A stretch of DNA of 64,000 nt from Janthinobacterium sp. 67 (GTDB lineage Bacteria > Pseudomonadota > Gammaproteobacteria > Burkholderiales > Burkholderiaceae_D): positions 1,550,001-1,614,000 of the forward strand of contig NZ_PGES01000001.1 of assembly GCF_002797895.1 (NCBI RefSeq). The letters are read 5' to 3'. A model generated the notes under the pieces. That model did no database searches and had not been told where the DNA came from. It was given only the letters and a program-made list of their open reading frames with translations. Position numbers and translations under genes: made by a program. Shown in pieces: positions 25,896 to 34,536 of this stretch (its first letter is position 1; every line of letters begins with the position of its first letter).

Positions 25896-27266
25896 TTACT
25901 GGATGACTGTATAGCAAGGCACGTACGCCGTGCCCGCCAGTTTCATGCGGTGCTGCGCCACGAAGGAAGCGAGCAGCGCATCCATGGGGCCCATGATGGA
26001 TTTGTCGCCATGGATCTCGAAGTTGCCGTGCTTTTCGATCGAGCGGATGCCGTCGTCCTTGACGTTGCCCGCCACCACGCCCGAAAACGCGCGGCGCAGC
26101 TGGGCTGCCAGCAAGTGCGTGGGCTGGTTCTTGTGCAGGCTCAGGTTGCGCATGTTTTCATGCGTGGGCTGGAACGGCTTCTGGAACTCGTGATCGATCT
26201 TCAACAACCAATTGAAGTAATACGCGTCGCTGTGCGCCTTGCGGAATTCGCGCACCTGGCGTATGCCTTCGAGCATCTCGCGCGCCACCAGTTCCGGGTC
26301 GTCGATGATGATCTTGTAGCGCTGCTGCGCTTCCGGGCCCAGGGTGTCGTGGATGAACTGGTTGATCTGCACGAAGTATTCGCGCGACGTTTCCGGACCC
26401 GTGAAAATCAGCGGGAAGGGAATTTCGGCGTTATCCGGGTGCAGCAGGATGCCGAGGATGTACAGAATCTCTTCGGCCGTGCCCGCGCCGCCGGGGAAGA
26501 CGACGATGCCGTGGCCCGCGCGCACGAACGCTTCCAGGCGCTTTTCGATGTCCGGCATGATGACGAGGTCATTGACGATGGGGTTCGGCGACTCGGCCGC
26601 GATGATGCCCGGCTCCGTGATGCCCAGGTAGCGGCCATTGTGCAAACGCTGCTTGGCGTGGCCGATGGTGGCGCCCTTCATGGGGCCCTTCATGGCGCCC
26701 GGGCCGCAGCCGGTGCAGATGTCGAGGCCGCGCAAGCCCAGCTGGTAGCCCACTTCCTTCGAATAATTGTATTCGGCGCGGTTGATCGAGTGGCCGCCCC
26801 AGCACACGACCAGGTTCGGGTTGAGCTGGGTTTGCAACACGTTGGCGTTGCGCAGGATGTGGAAGACGGCGTCCGTCACGCCTTCCGTGCTGTGCAAGTC
26901 GAATTTCGGATTGCCCGTCACTTCATCGCTGACGAAGATGATGTCGCGCAGCACGGCAAACAGGTGCTCGTGGATGCCCTTGATCATCTTGCCGTCGACA
27001 AAGGCGATGGCCGGCGCGCCCTTGATGTCGAGCTTGATGCCGCGCTCGCGCTGGATGATGGAGATTTCAAACGACTGGTAGCGCTCCAGCAGGGCGCGGC
27101 CATCGTCGATGGTGCTGCCGCAGTTCAAGACCGCCAGCGCGCAGCGGCGGAAGGTGTTGTAGAGGCCGCCCTGGCTGGTATCGAGCAGTTTGTTGACTTC
27201 AGTCTTGGAGAGCACGTCCAGGCGGCCTTCCGGTGAAACCAGAGTATCGATAACGTCGTGTTCCAT
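25896..27266 (-). CDS. ppnN: pyrimidine/purine nucleotide 5'-monophosphate nucleosidase, LOG family
   Basis: 456 residues, the length of E. coli PpnN (YgdH). The central Rossmann-like LOG domain has GHGIVVFPGGAGTAEEIL, the PGGxGTxxE nucleotide-binding and catalytic motif. N- and C-terminal extensions characteristic of PpnN surround it (for example LNCGSTIDDGRALLERYQ near the start). The enzyme splits nucleoside monophosphates into base and ribose 5-phosphate and in E. coli responds to (p)ppGpp. It stands alone as a leftward gene. A palindrome resembling the PtxS sites lies 114 bases upstream. Confidence 0.9.
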   Translation of the reverse strand: MEHDVIDTLVSPEGRLDVLSKTEVNKLLDTSQGGLYNTFRRCALAVLNCGSTIDDGRALLERYQSFEISIIQRERGIKLDIKGAPAIAFVDGKMIKGIHEHLFAVLRDIIFVSDEVTGNPKFDLHSTEGVTDAVFHILRNANVLQTQLNPNLVVCWGGHSINRAEYNYSKEVGYQLGLRGLDICTGCGPGAMKGPMKGATIGHAKQRLHNGRYLGITEPGIIAAESPNPIVNDLVIMPDIEKRLEAFVRAGHGIVVFPGGAGTAEEILYILGILLHPDNAEIPFPLIFTGPETSREYFVQINQFIHDTLGPEAQQRYKIIIDDPELVAREMLEGIRQVREFRKAHSDAYYFNWLLKIDHEFQKPFQPTHENMRNLSLHKNQPTHLLAAQLRRAFSGVVAGNVKDDGIRSIEKHGNFEIHGDKSIMGPMDALLASFVAQHRMKLAGTAYVPCYTVIQ

Positions 27267-27576
27267 AATGCGAAAAATCCTTTAAAAATCGATGCTCGAA
27301 GGTCTTGCAGCCTTAATATACGACAAGTCAGGCAAGTTGTGCTGTGCCGCCGCAAAATCGCCGGGCCCATCCTTGCATGCAAACCGGTTTGACCAATATG
27401 AAACAGTCATTCTTGCTAATGCGAATCGAAACCTTCGCTCAGCGCAATTTGTAGATTAGAATGCCAGCCTATTGGAATTCCCGTGCGTGAGGTTCTTCAT
27501 GAGAGTCCCCGCCGCCCGCAGGCTTCCATAAGTTTGTTTTATCGATCGACTATAATAATTTTTCAGGAGGAACCGC
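27267..27576. promoter_or_regulatory. divergent region between ppnN and the POT transporter
   Basis: 310 bases with both promoters. It holds the palindrome CAAACCGGTTTG at 27380-27391 and a TATAAT at 27551-27556 just before the AGGAGG ribosome-binding site (27565-27570) of the rightward gene. No coding region is convincing here. Confidence 0.45.
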
Positions 27577-29082
27577 ATGAGCGGTGCGACTACGCCCAAC
27601 AAGGAAGCCGTTATTCCCGAGTTCAAGCAGATTATGGGCCATCCAAGCCCATTGTGGATGTTGTTCATGACTGAATTCTGGGAACGCTTCGCGTTCTACG
27701 GAGTTCGCTGGGCGCTGGTACTGTACATCGTTGCCCAGTTCCACGCTGGTGACGCTTCGGGACAGGCAGCGGCCAACCTTACCTACGGTTCCTTCCTCGC
27801 GCTGGTGTACGCCGGCGCCCTGTTCGGCGGCTACATCGCCGACCGCGTCATCGGTTACCAGCGCTCCATCCTGCTGGGCGCCGTCTTCATGGCCGCCGGC
27901 CTGTTCTGCATCTCGGTACCGAACCAGGACATCTTCAACCTGGGCCTGGCCACCATGATCGTCGGTAACGGCATGTTCAAGCCGAACATCTCGACCATGG
28001 TCGGCAAGCTGTACACGACCGCCGATCCGCGCCGCGACAGCGGCTTCACGATCTTCTACATGGGCATCAACATGGGCGCCATGGTCGCGCCCGTCTTCAC
28101 CCAGTGGCTGGCCGAGTCGATCTTCGGCACCAGCGCCATGCCTTCGTACAAGATGGTCTTCATGGCCTCCGGTTTCGGTATGCTGATCAGCCTGGTATGG
28201 TTCTTCATCGGCCGCCGCGCCCTGAAGGGCATCGGTGCGCCGGAAGCCGGTTCCGGCAACCCGATGCGCGTCGTCTGGGTGGCCGTCGGCTCCCTGTGCG
28301 TGATCCCGCTGATGTACTTCCTCTTGACCGTCGGCGCTGAAAAGCTGCAAATCGTCCTGACCGTGCTGTTCGTCGGCCTGGCCGTGATGCTGATGTTCGA
28401 AGGCATCCGCAACGGCAAGGTGGCGCGCGATCGCGTCATCGCCATGCTGCTGATCTTCGTCTTCAACATCCTGTTCTGGATGTTCTTCGAACAGGCAGGC
28501 AGCTCGTTCACCTTCCTTGCCGACAAGATCGTCAACCGCGACCTGGGCTTCTGGATCTTCCCGACCGCCTACTTCCAGACCGTCAATTCGGTCGCCATCA
28601 TCGTCTTCGCGCCGATCATCGCCGCCGTCTGGGTCTTCCTGGCGCGCCACAACGTCAATCCTTCGATCCCGCGCAAATTCGGCCTGGGCTTGCTGGGCAA
28701 TGCCTTGGCCTTCGGCTTGCTGATCTTCGCTCTGTCGAGCCTGGTTGGCGCCGACAACAAGATCCCGTTCTGGACCCTGACCACCGTCTACGTGCTGCAA
28801 TCGATCGGCGAGCTGTGCCTGTCGCCTATCGGCCTGTCGATGGTCACCAAGCTGGCCCCGGTACGCCTGGTCGGCATGGGCATGGGTGGCTGGTTCCTGT
28901 CGACCGGTATCGGCAACAACCTGTCGGGCATCTTCGCCAGCTACGTCAGCGGCGAGAGCGGCATGTCGGTGCAGTCGGCCCTGTCCGGCTACACCTTCGG
29001 CTTCTGGTCCCTGCTGGGCGCCGGCGTGATCCTGTTCCTGATCGCACCACTGATCAACAAACTGATGCATGGCGTGAAGTAA
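27577..29082 (+). CDS. POT/PTR-family proton-coupled peptide transporter
   Basis: 501 residues with about 14 hydrophobic spans. The first helix bears EFWERFAFYG, the ExxERFxxY proton-coupling motif of the POT family, and the FTIFYMGINMGAM segment is typical of the substrate-binding region. It imports di- and tripeptides with protons across the inner membrane. A strong AGGAGG precedes the ATG. It is a single-gene unit with its own terminator; an OPT transporter 5 kb downstream suggests an overall taste for peptides. Confidence 0.93.
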   Translation: MSGATTPNKEAVIPEFKQIMGHPSPLWMLFMTEFWERFAFYGVRWALVLYIVAQFHAGDASGQAAANLTYGSFLALVYAGALFGGYIADRVIGYQRSILLGAVFMAAGLFCISVPNQDIFNLGLATMIVGNGMFKPNISTMVGKLYTTADPRRDSGFTIFYMGINMGAMVAPVFTQWLAESIFGTSAMPSYKMVFMASGFGMLISLVWFFIGRRALKGIGAPEAGSGNPMRVVWVAVGSLCVIPLMYFLLTVGAEKLQIVLTVLFVGLAVMLMFEGIRNGKVARDRVIAMLLIFVFNILFWMFFEQAGSSFTFLADKIVNRDLGFWIFPTAYFQTVNSVAIIVFAPIIAAVWVFLARHNVNPSIPRKFGLGLLGNALAFGLLIFALSSLVGADNKIPFWTLTTVYVLQSIGELCLSPIGLSMVTKLAPVRLVGMGMGGWFLSTGIGNNLSGIFASYVSGESGMSVQSALSGYTFGFWSLLGAGVILFLIAPLINKLMHGVK

Positions 29083-29100
29083 GCTTCTGCCTTAGCTGAC

Positions 29101-29127
29101 AACGGCGGCCTGCGGGCCGCCGTTTTT
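29101..29127 (+). terminator. intrinsic terminator of the POT transporter gene
   Basis: A 10-bp stem AACGGCGGCC with its complement, loop TGCG, runs into five T residues. It begins 18 bases after the stop codon. Confidence 0.9.
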
Positions 29128-29212
29128 CATTGCGGCGCCGGTTTCCCCCTTGCCGGGCGGTACAATACGGCCAGGGCCACCGGCCACTCCACCCACGTCA
29201 CCAAAGAATATT

Positions 29213-29890
29213 ATGTCCAGCATCTCCAACACCACGCCCCTCTCCGACGACGAATACGCCGAACTCGACACCCTGCTGGCCGCGCCTGCGCTGGAAAGCC
29301 GCGCCATGGACGTGTCGATGCTGGAAGGTTTCCTCACGGCCGTCGCCCTGAGCCCGAAGCAGATCGCGGCCGAACAATGGCTGCCCTGGGTATGGGACAA
29401 GGCGGCCGGCAGCGCCTTGGCGGCCCAGGACGAGGCCAGCGTACGGGCGGCCAGCCTGGCGCAGCGCCACCATGCCTACATGGTCGAATGGCTGGCGAAA
29501 GACCCGGACAGCTTCGAGCCCATCTACGTCTGCGGCCCCGAATGGAGCGTGCCCGCCTGGTGCGCCGGTTTCATCCTGGGCACGAGCCTGGACAAGCCCC
29601 AGTGGGCGGCCCTGGCCGTCAGCCATCCTGATTACCTGGCGCCGTTCCAGCACCTGGCCAGCGCCAGCGAACTCGATGACGATGCGGCCGAAGCGGCCAT
29701 GGATGGCGTGATTCCCGCCGTCATCGCCATCAACGCGGCCTGGGCGCGCCAGCGCCACCTGAAACAAAGCCAGCCCGGCGCCACCGTGCTGCGCGAACTG
29801 CCGAAGACGGGACGCAACGACCCGTGCCACTGCGGCAGCGGCAAGAAGTACAAGAAATGCTGTGCCGACGCCGATAGCGCGGCGACCTAA
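29213..29890 (+). CDS. UPF0149/YecA-family protein with C-terminal SEC-C zinc motif
   Basis: 225 residues from ATG 29213; an upstream in-frame start is less likely because a TACAAT promoter element lies at 29161. The N-terminal two-thirds is a YecA/YgfB-like helical domain ([16 protein letters not shown], and [15 protein letters not shown]). The last 25 residues have [18 protein letters not shown], the SEC-C zinc-binding motif also found at the SecA C-terminus. Related proteins bind ribosomes or SecB, so a role in translation or protein handling is plausible, though not established. A membrane protein gene starts 12 bases later. Confidence 0.88.
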   Translation: MSSISNTTPLSDDEYAELDTLLAAPALESRAMDVSMLEGFLTAVALSPKQIAAEQWLPWVWDKAAGSALAAQDEASVRAASLAQRHHAYMVEWLAKDPDSFEPIYVCGPEWSVPAWCAGFILGTSLDKPQWAALAVSHPDYLAPFQHLASASELDDDAAEAAMDGVIPAVIAINAAWARQRHLKQSQPGATVLRELPKTGRNDPCHCGSGKKYKKCCADADSAAT

Positions 29891-29902
29891 GGCGATTCCT
29901 CC

Positions 29903-31597
29903 TTGCGCCAGCTGCTGACGTCCCTGCTGCGCTTCCTGCTGCGCCACGCGCTGCAGTTCGCCCTGTTCATCGTCATCCTGCTGGCCGGACGCATGCTGCT
30001 GGCCGAATGGCGCGCCTACAGCGCCGGCAGCGAGGCCGTGGCCGCGCTCAAAACAACATCCAGCATGGCGGACGGCCATGGCGCCGGCCTGGCCGCTGCC
30101 GCCACGGCGCGGGTCAACGCCTTGCAAAAGGCCTCGCAAGCGGCCATCGCCACCCGCCTGGAGGAAGTGCAGACGCAATTGACGGCCTTGCGCGCGCGGC
30201 AGCAGCCCTCACTGTTTAGCCTCCCCCTCCCCGACACGACCACCCTGGCCCTGCACGCGCAGGAAGAAGCCACGCGCCGCGTGGAAATCGAAGTGCTGGC
30301 GCAGGAAGCCCGCTATCTGACCGCCCTGCAGGCGGCGCTCAAGGGCGAGGATGCGCGCCAGACCCTGGCGCGCCTGCATGCGGAACATGTGCGCGCATAT
30401 GCTGCGCTGCAGAATAATGTGCGCCAGCGCCGGCAACTGGAAGCGCAGCACCCGCTGGCCGCGCACCTGCCCGGCAGCGACGCCTACGCGCAGCTGTCGC
30501 AGCTCGAAGCGCAGGGCCAGCGCCTGCGCGACATCAACCTGCAAGCGTATCAGGCCTGGGTAGCGCAGCACGCCCGCACCGGCGACGCTTCCCGTCCGGC
30601 GCCATTTGCCATCGACAGCACGGCCTTGGCCGGAGCCCTGGCGCCCGTGCAACAGGCCATCGCGGCCGGCGAAAACCAGCTGGCACGCAACTGGATCGCC
30701 CGCTGGCGCGCACCCGTGCTGGACGTGGCGCCCACGGCCGCCCTGCTGGTGCTGTCGGCCATTTTGCTGCCCGCCGCCATCAAGGCCTTCTTTTACTTCG
30801 TGCTGGCGCCCGTCGCTGCCCGATTGCCGCCGCTGTCGATCGCACGCGAGCTGCAAGTCGCGGGCAGCTCCCTGCCCCTGCCGCCACAGGGAGAATCACG
30901 CATTTCCGCCGTCTCGCAGGCGCTTCAACTGCAACCTGGCCAGCGGATGCTGATCCACCCCGAATACCTGCAATCGTCGCCCGTCAGCAGCTGCAAACGC
31001 ACGCAGTGGCTGCTGGACTGGCGCTTCCCGTTCACCAGCCTGGCCGCCAGCATGGTGGCGCTGACCCGGCTGGAAAGCGGCGAGCCTGCATCCGTGACGA
31101 TATCGGCCAGCGACGACCCGCTGCTGGAAGTGGCCGTCGTCCACCTGCCGGCCGGCGGCGCCCTCGTGTTCCAGCCGCGTGGCCTCGTGGGATTGGTCTG
31201 CGAGGCAGGCCAGCCGCTGGCGATATCGAGTCACTGGCGCCTGGGCAGCCTGCATGCCTGGCTCACCCTGCAGCTGCGCTTCATCGTCTTTCGCGGCCCC
31301 GTCACCCTGATCGTGCGCGGCTGCCGCGGCGTGCGCCTCGAGCGGGCCGGCCTGGGGCGCTCCATCAGCCAGTCCGCCACCCTGGGTTTCAGTACCGACG
31401 TGCTGTATTCGACGATGCGCAGCGAAACCTTCATCCCCTACCTGCGCGGCCAGCAGGCGCTGCTCAACGACCGCTTCGACGGCGGCAACGGCGTCTACCT
31501 GTACGAAGAAACCCCGCGCCACGGCAAGCAGCCGGGCAAGGTGGGCAGCTGGTTCGAGGGGCTCACGGACGCGATCTTGAAAGTGTTCGGCATCTAG
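29903..31597 (+). CDS. uncharacterised inner-membrane protein with coiled-coil and C-terminal beta-rich domain
   Basis: 564 residues. The start is a TTG at 29903 with AAGGCGA before it; no better start exists. One membrane span is at residues 9-29, a long Ala/Gln/Leu/Glu-rich coiled-coil region at about 50-240, and a second span near 275-300. The C-terminal 270 residues are beta-rich, with glycine turns such as HLPAGGALVFQPRGLVG that remind me weakly of AIM24-like domains. The coiled coil probably faces the periplasm, with the tail in the cytoplasm. Function unknown. It follows the YecA-like gene by 12 bases and precedes a 127-residue gene by 11. Confidence 0.75.
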   Translation: MRQLLTSLLRFLLRHALQFALFIVILLAGRMLLAEWRAYSAGSEAVAALKTTSSMADGHGAGLAAAATARVNALQKASQAAIATRLEEVQTQLTALRARQQPSLFSLPLPDTTTLALHAQEEATRRVEIEVLAQEARYLTALQAALKGEDARQTLARLHAEHVRAYAALQNNVRQRRQLEAQHPLAAHLPGSDAYAQLSQLEAQGQRLRDINLQAYQAWVAQHARTGDASRPAPFAIDSTALAGALAPVQQAIAAGENQLARNWIARWRAPVLDVAPTAALLVLSAILLPAAIKAFFYFVLAPVAARLPPLSIARELQVAGSSLPLPPQGESRISAVSQALQLQPGQRMLIHPEYLQSSPVSSCKRTQWLLDWRFPFTSLAASMVALTRLESGEPASVTISASDDPLLEVAVVHLPAGGALVFQPRGLVGLVCEAGQPLAISSHWRLGSLHAWLTLQLRFIVFRGPVTLIVRGCRGVRLERAGLGRSISQSATLGFSTDVLYSTMRSETFIPYLRGQQALLNDRFDGGNGVYLYEETPRHGKQPGKVGSWFEGLTDAILKVFGI

Positions 31598-31608
31598 CCG
31601 AAAAAACC

Positions 31609-31992
31609 ATGATAAACGACGTCCTGTTTGCCGATTTTCTCGATGACCGTGCCGTGTATGGGGTGGCCGAGGCCTGCTGGCAGGCACGCTTGGCTTTCCT
31701 CGACGGCCAGTGCACGCCGTATCTGCGCACCGCGTTTGCCAATGGCCAGCCGTTTTATGACGGTAATCCCATCATCAACCTGGCGGACCGCAACGCCGGC
31801 AAGGCGACGCGCATCGTGCAGCAATGCCCGCATGAATTCGGCCACGGCTACACGAGCTTCGAGCAAGCCATCGAACTGGCCGTCGGCGATGGCCACCGCC
31901 CGGCGCGGGAAAAAATCATCGTGCTGACCTTGACGCAGGCAACGGCGCAGAGGGCCGAGGATGAATTGCGCGTCTGGTTTGCACCAGCCTAG
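31609..31992 (+). CDS. hypothetical protein, 127 residues
   Basis: Begins at ATG 31609, 11 bases after the preceding membrane-protein gene; the frame extends upstream but only as a shadow of that gene. The protein has no signal peptide or membrane span and includes an NLADRNAGKATRIVQ segment and a HEFGHGYTSFEQA segment. The latter contains HEFGH, which looks like a HExxH zinc-peptidase site, but the rest of the protein does not look like a peptidase. No family recognised. The ribosome-binding site is weak, so translation may be coupled to the gene upstream. Confidence 0.6.
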   Translation: MINDVLFADFLDDRAVYGVAEACWQARLAFLDGQCTPYLRTAFANGQPFYDGNPIINLADRNAGKATRIVQQCPHEFGHGYTSFEQAIELAVGDGHRPAREKIIVLTLTQATAQRAEDELRVWFAPA

Positions 31993-32001
31993 AACTGCCG
32001 G

Positions 32002-32229
32002 CTACGCCGCAACCGAATGCGACACGCTCAGCCACTCGCCCGGCAGCAGATTGGCCGCCGCCTCGCGGGTGGCCAGCACGCTGTCGGGGTCCAGGTCCGA
32101 GCGTTTCAGCTTGTAGGAATAGGCAAAATCATCGGCATCGAATGCCTGCCCCGCCTTGACGTAATACTTGAAGCCGACAAAGGAGTCGGGATTGGTGACG
32201 ACTGTGTATGCAAGCGTGACGCTGTTCAT
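32002..32229 (-). CDS. small hypothetical protein, 75 residues
   Basis: I take ATG 32229, preceded by GAGG; an ATG 11 codons further upstream is also in frame. The protein is soluble, with aromatic and charged residues (GFKYYVKAGQAFDADDFAYS), and ends in a Ser/Val-rich tail. It lies opposite in direction to its neighbours, with its stop only 9 bases from the 127-residue gene. No family is recognised. Confidence 0.5.
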   Translation of the reverse strand: MNSVTLAYTVVTNPDSFVGFKYYVKAGQAFDADDFAYSYKLKRSDLDPDSVLATREAAANLLPGEWLSVSHSVAA

Positions 32230-32310
32230 GGCGGGCCTCGTCGACAACGGTGAAGTGGCCATTATGCGTCAATTCCGGCGGTAGCTGATCCTTGCGGCAA
32301 GTCAATAGCC

Positions 32311-33558
32311 GTGACGGCCGCCGGCGCTACAGTAGGCTGGGCCAACAACATCGCCAACACTGCCATGCGCACACTGCTCGGTACCATCAGGAACACTTTC
32401 ACTCTGCCAGCCAGGCTATCGCCGGCGGCACGCATGGAACGGCTGTCCGACCGCCTCGGCCTGCCCGCCGTTGACCCCGGGCCGGCCGCCATCGTCCAGG
32501 CCTGCACGGCCTGGCTGTGCGCGGCGCAGGACCATTCCAGTTCAAACGACGGCGGCGTCGCGCGCGACTACAGCCTGCAAACGGGCTGGTCGAGCTCCTA
32601 CCCGGAGACCACCGGCTACATCATTCCCACCGTGATCACCGTGGCGAGGCGCACGGGCGCGCATGGTAAAGATGAAGCGCTGCACGGGCGGGCGCGGCGC
32701 ATGCTCGATTGGTGCGTGGCCATCCAGTTCCCGGAAGGCGGTTTCCAGGGCGGGAAAATCGATTCCACGCCACGCGTGCCCGTCACCTTCAACACGGGGC
32801 AGATTCTGCTGGGCCTGGCCGCCGGCGTGGCAGCCTATGGCGCGCCCTACGAAGACGCCATGCACCGCGCGGCAAGCTGGCTGCGCGACAGCCAGGATGC
32901 CGACGGCTGCTGGCGCCGCCATCCGACGCCGTTCGCCAGCGCCGGCGACAAGGCCTATGAAACGCACGTGGCCTGGGGCCTGTTCGAAGCGGACCGCGTC
33001 GCGCCGGGCCACGGCTATGGCGATGCCGGCCTGCGCCAGGTCGACTGGGCGCTCACCAAGCAGCGCCCCAACGGCTGGTTCGCTTCGAACTGCCTGGACA
33101 ACCCGCTGCTGCCGCTGACCCATACCATCGGCTACGCCTTGCGCGGCCTGCTCGAAGCGCACCGCTTTTCGGCGCGCACCGACCTGCTGGACGCCGCCGC
33201 GCGCACCGGAACGAGCGTCGCGAAAGCCGTGGCGGCCGATGGCTACCTGGCCGGCCGCCTCGGTCCGGACTTCCAGCCGGGGGCCAGTTACGCCTGCCTC
33301 ACGGGTTCCGCGCAAAACGCGCATTGCTTGTTCCTGCTGTACCAGCTCACGGGCGAGCGGCGCTACCTCGATGCGGGGCGCCGTCTGAATAGCTTCGTGC
33401 GGCGCGCAGTCAGCATCGACGGTCCCGCGCACGCGCGCGGCGGCGTCAAGGGCTCGTTTCCCGTCGATGGCGACTACGGCACCTGGGCTTACCTGAACTG
33501 GGCGGCCAAGTTCTGCATCGACGCCAACCTGCTGGAACTGGAAATTGGCGATGCTTGA
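32311..33558 (+). CDS. alpha/alpha-toroid (squalene-cyclase-like) protein
   Basis: 415 residues from GTG 32311; ATG 32365 is an alternative and neither has a strong ribosome-binding site. Residues from about 60 on form repeated helix pairs with Gly/Trp-rich turns: SYPETTGYIIPT, FPEGGFQGG, FNTGQILLGL, DADGCWRRH, NGWFASN, LTHTIGYALRGLLE and a final VKGSFPVDGDYGTW. This repeat layout is shared by prenyltransferase/squalene cyclase and glycan epimerase/lyase toroids. No DxDD cyclase motif is present, so terpene cyclisation is doubtful. The stop overlaps the next gene's ATG by 8 bases. Homologues I recall occur in exopolysaccharide loci. Confidence 0.75.
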   Translation: MTAAGATVGWANNIANTAMRTLLGTIRNTFTLPARLSPAARMERLSDRLGLPAVDPGPAAIVQACTAWLCAAQDHSSSNDGGVARDYSLQTGWSSSYPETTGYIIPTVITVARRTGAHGKDEALHGRARRMLDWCVAIQFPEGGFQGGKIDSTPRVPVTFNTGQILLGLAAGVAAYGAPYEDAMHRAASWLRDSQDADGCWRRHPTPFASAGDKAYETHVAWGLFEADRVAPGHGYGDAGLRQVDWALTKQRPNGWFASNCLDNPLLPLTHTIGYALRGLLEAHRFSARTDLLDAAARTGTSVAKAVAADGYLAGRLGPDFQPGASYACLTGSAQNAHCLFLLYQLTGERRYLDAGRRLNSFVRRAVSIDGPAHARGGVKGSFPVDGDYGTWAYLNWAAKFCIDANLLELEIGDA

Positions 33559-34480
33559 CCAGGCCAAACGCGCCGCCCGGGCCGCGCTGGAAGCGTGGCG
33601 CCGCGCCGCCAGCGCCAGTCACGTGCGCCAGAGCCGGCCCCATGTGACGCGCGCCGCCTTGACCGCGGGCCTGGCGCGGCTGGGCATCGCGCCAGGCGAT
33701 ACGCTATTCGTCCATTCATCGCTGAAAAGCCTCGGCTACGTGGAAGGCGGCGCGCCGGCCGTGATCGGCGCGCTGCAGGACGCCGTCGGGTCACAAGGCA
33801 CCCTGCTGCTGCCCACCTATTATCTGCCCGGCGGCACGGTGCGCGCCACCTGCGCCATGCCCGACTATGTGTTCGACCCGCGCCGCCATGGCACGCACAT
33901 GGGGCGCCTGCCCGAAGCCTTCCTGGCCAGCGCCGGCGTCCGGCGCAGCATCCACCCCACCCACTCCGTATCCGCGTGGGGCCGCCACGCCATCCATCTC
34001 ACCGAGGCGCACCACCGCGCGCCCTCGATCTTCGGCATGGATTCGCCCTGGCAGCGCTTCATCGGCTGCGAGCACGCAAAGGTGCTGGGCCTCGGCATTT
34101 CCATGGGACCGGTGACGTTCTATCACGCGCTGGAAGACGCCATGGGCGGCGCCTTTCCCGTGCCCGTGTGGGAAGACGATACCAAGCTGCTGGCCTGCCT
34201 GGACCACGCCGGCCGGCGCTGGGAGGTGCCCGTGCGCCCTTTCGACCAGGCAGTCGCCCAGCGCCGCATCGACCATCCCGGCCGCGGCGACTTGCGCGAC
34301 TACTTTCACCGGGAATTCGACACTGCCGGCCTGCGCGTCAACGGCCAAGTGGGCGACGCGGCGTCGTGGTGCATACCGGCGCAGGCGTTTTATGCGCACC
34401 TGGGGCGGCTCGCGTCCGACAACGTGACGATCTACGCGAGCGCGGCGCAGCTGGCGGCGCGGCCCATCGGGCGCGCATGA
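33551..34480 (+). CDS. AAC(3)-family N-acetyltransferase
   Basis: 309 residues from ATG 33551, overlapping the toroid gene. It has the family's acetyl-CoA and active-site blocks: LFVHSSLKSLGYVEGG, GTLLLPTYYLPGG, and RRSIHPTHSVSAWG, whose His is the catalytic base in aminoglycoside 3-N-acetyltransferases. Although the family includes resistance enzymes, chromosomal members often acetylate amino sugars in glycan or natural-product pathways. The tight coupling to a toroid protein favours such a biosynthetic role over antibiotic resistance. The substrate is unknown. Confidence 0.82.
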   Translation: MLDQAKRAARAALEAWRRAASASHVRQSRPHVTRAALTAGLARLGIAPGDTLFVHSSLKSLGYVEGGAPAVIGALQDAVGSQGTLLLPTYYLPGGTVRATCAMPDYVFDPRRHGTHMGRLPEAFLASAGVRRSIHPTHSVSAWGRHAIHLTEAHHRAPSIFGMDSPWQRFIGCEHAKVLGLGISMGPVTFYHALEDAMGGAFPVPVWEDDTKLLACLDHAGRRWEVPVRPFDQAVAQRRIDHPGRGDLRDYFHREFDTAGLRVNGQVGDAASWCIPAQAFYAHLGRLASDNVTIYASAAQLAARPIGRA

Positions 34481-34515
34481 AAAAGCCGCCCGGTTCGTCA
34501 TGACACCGGGCGGCT
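34481..34515 (-). terminator. terminator of the OPT transporter gene, shared convergent region
   Basis: An 11-bp perfect stem (AGCCGCCCGGT and complement, 10-base loop) is followed on the minus strand by five T residues. It sits between the convergent acetyltransferase and OPT genes and is strongest for the latter. Confidence 0.85.
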
Positions 34516-34536
34516 CTCATTGGATCAGCGAGGACA

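Noticed and set aside
31609..31992. Zinc metallopeptidase because of HEFGH
   Set aside because: The protein is too short, and no third ligand or surrounding fold is recognisable.
32311..33558. Squalene-hopene cyclase
   Set aside because: The DxDD catalytic motif is missing and the protein is much shorter than such cyclases (about 650 residues).
33551..34480. Annotation of the AAC(3)-family gene as antibiotic resistance
   Set aside because: It is coupled to a toroid protein gene and is not near mobile elements, which favours a metabolic role.
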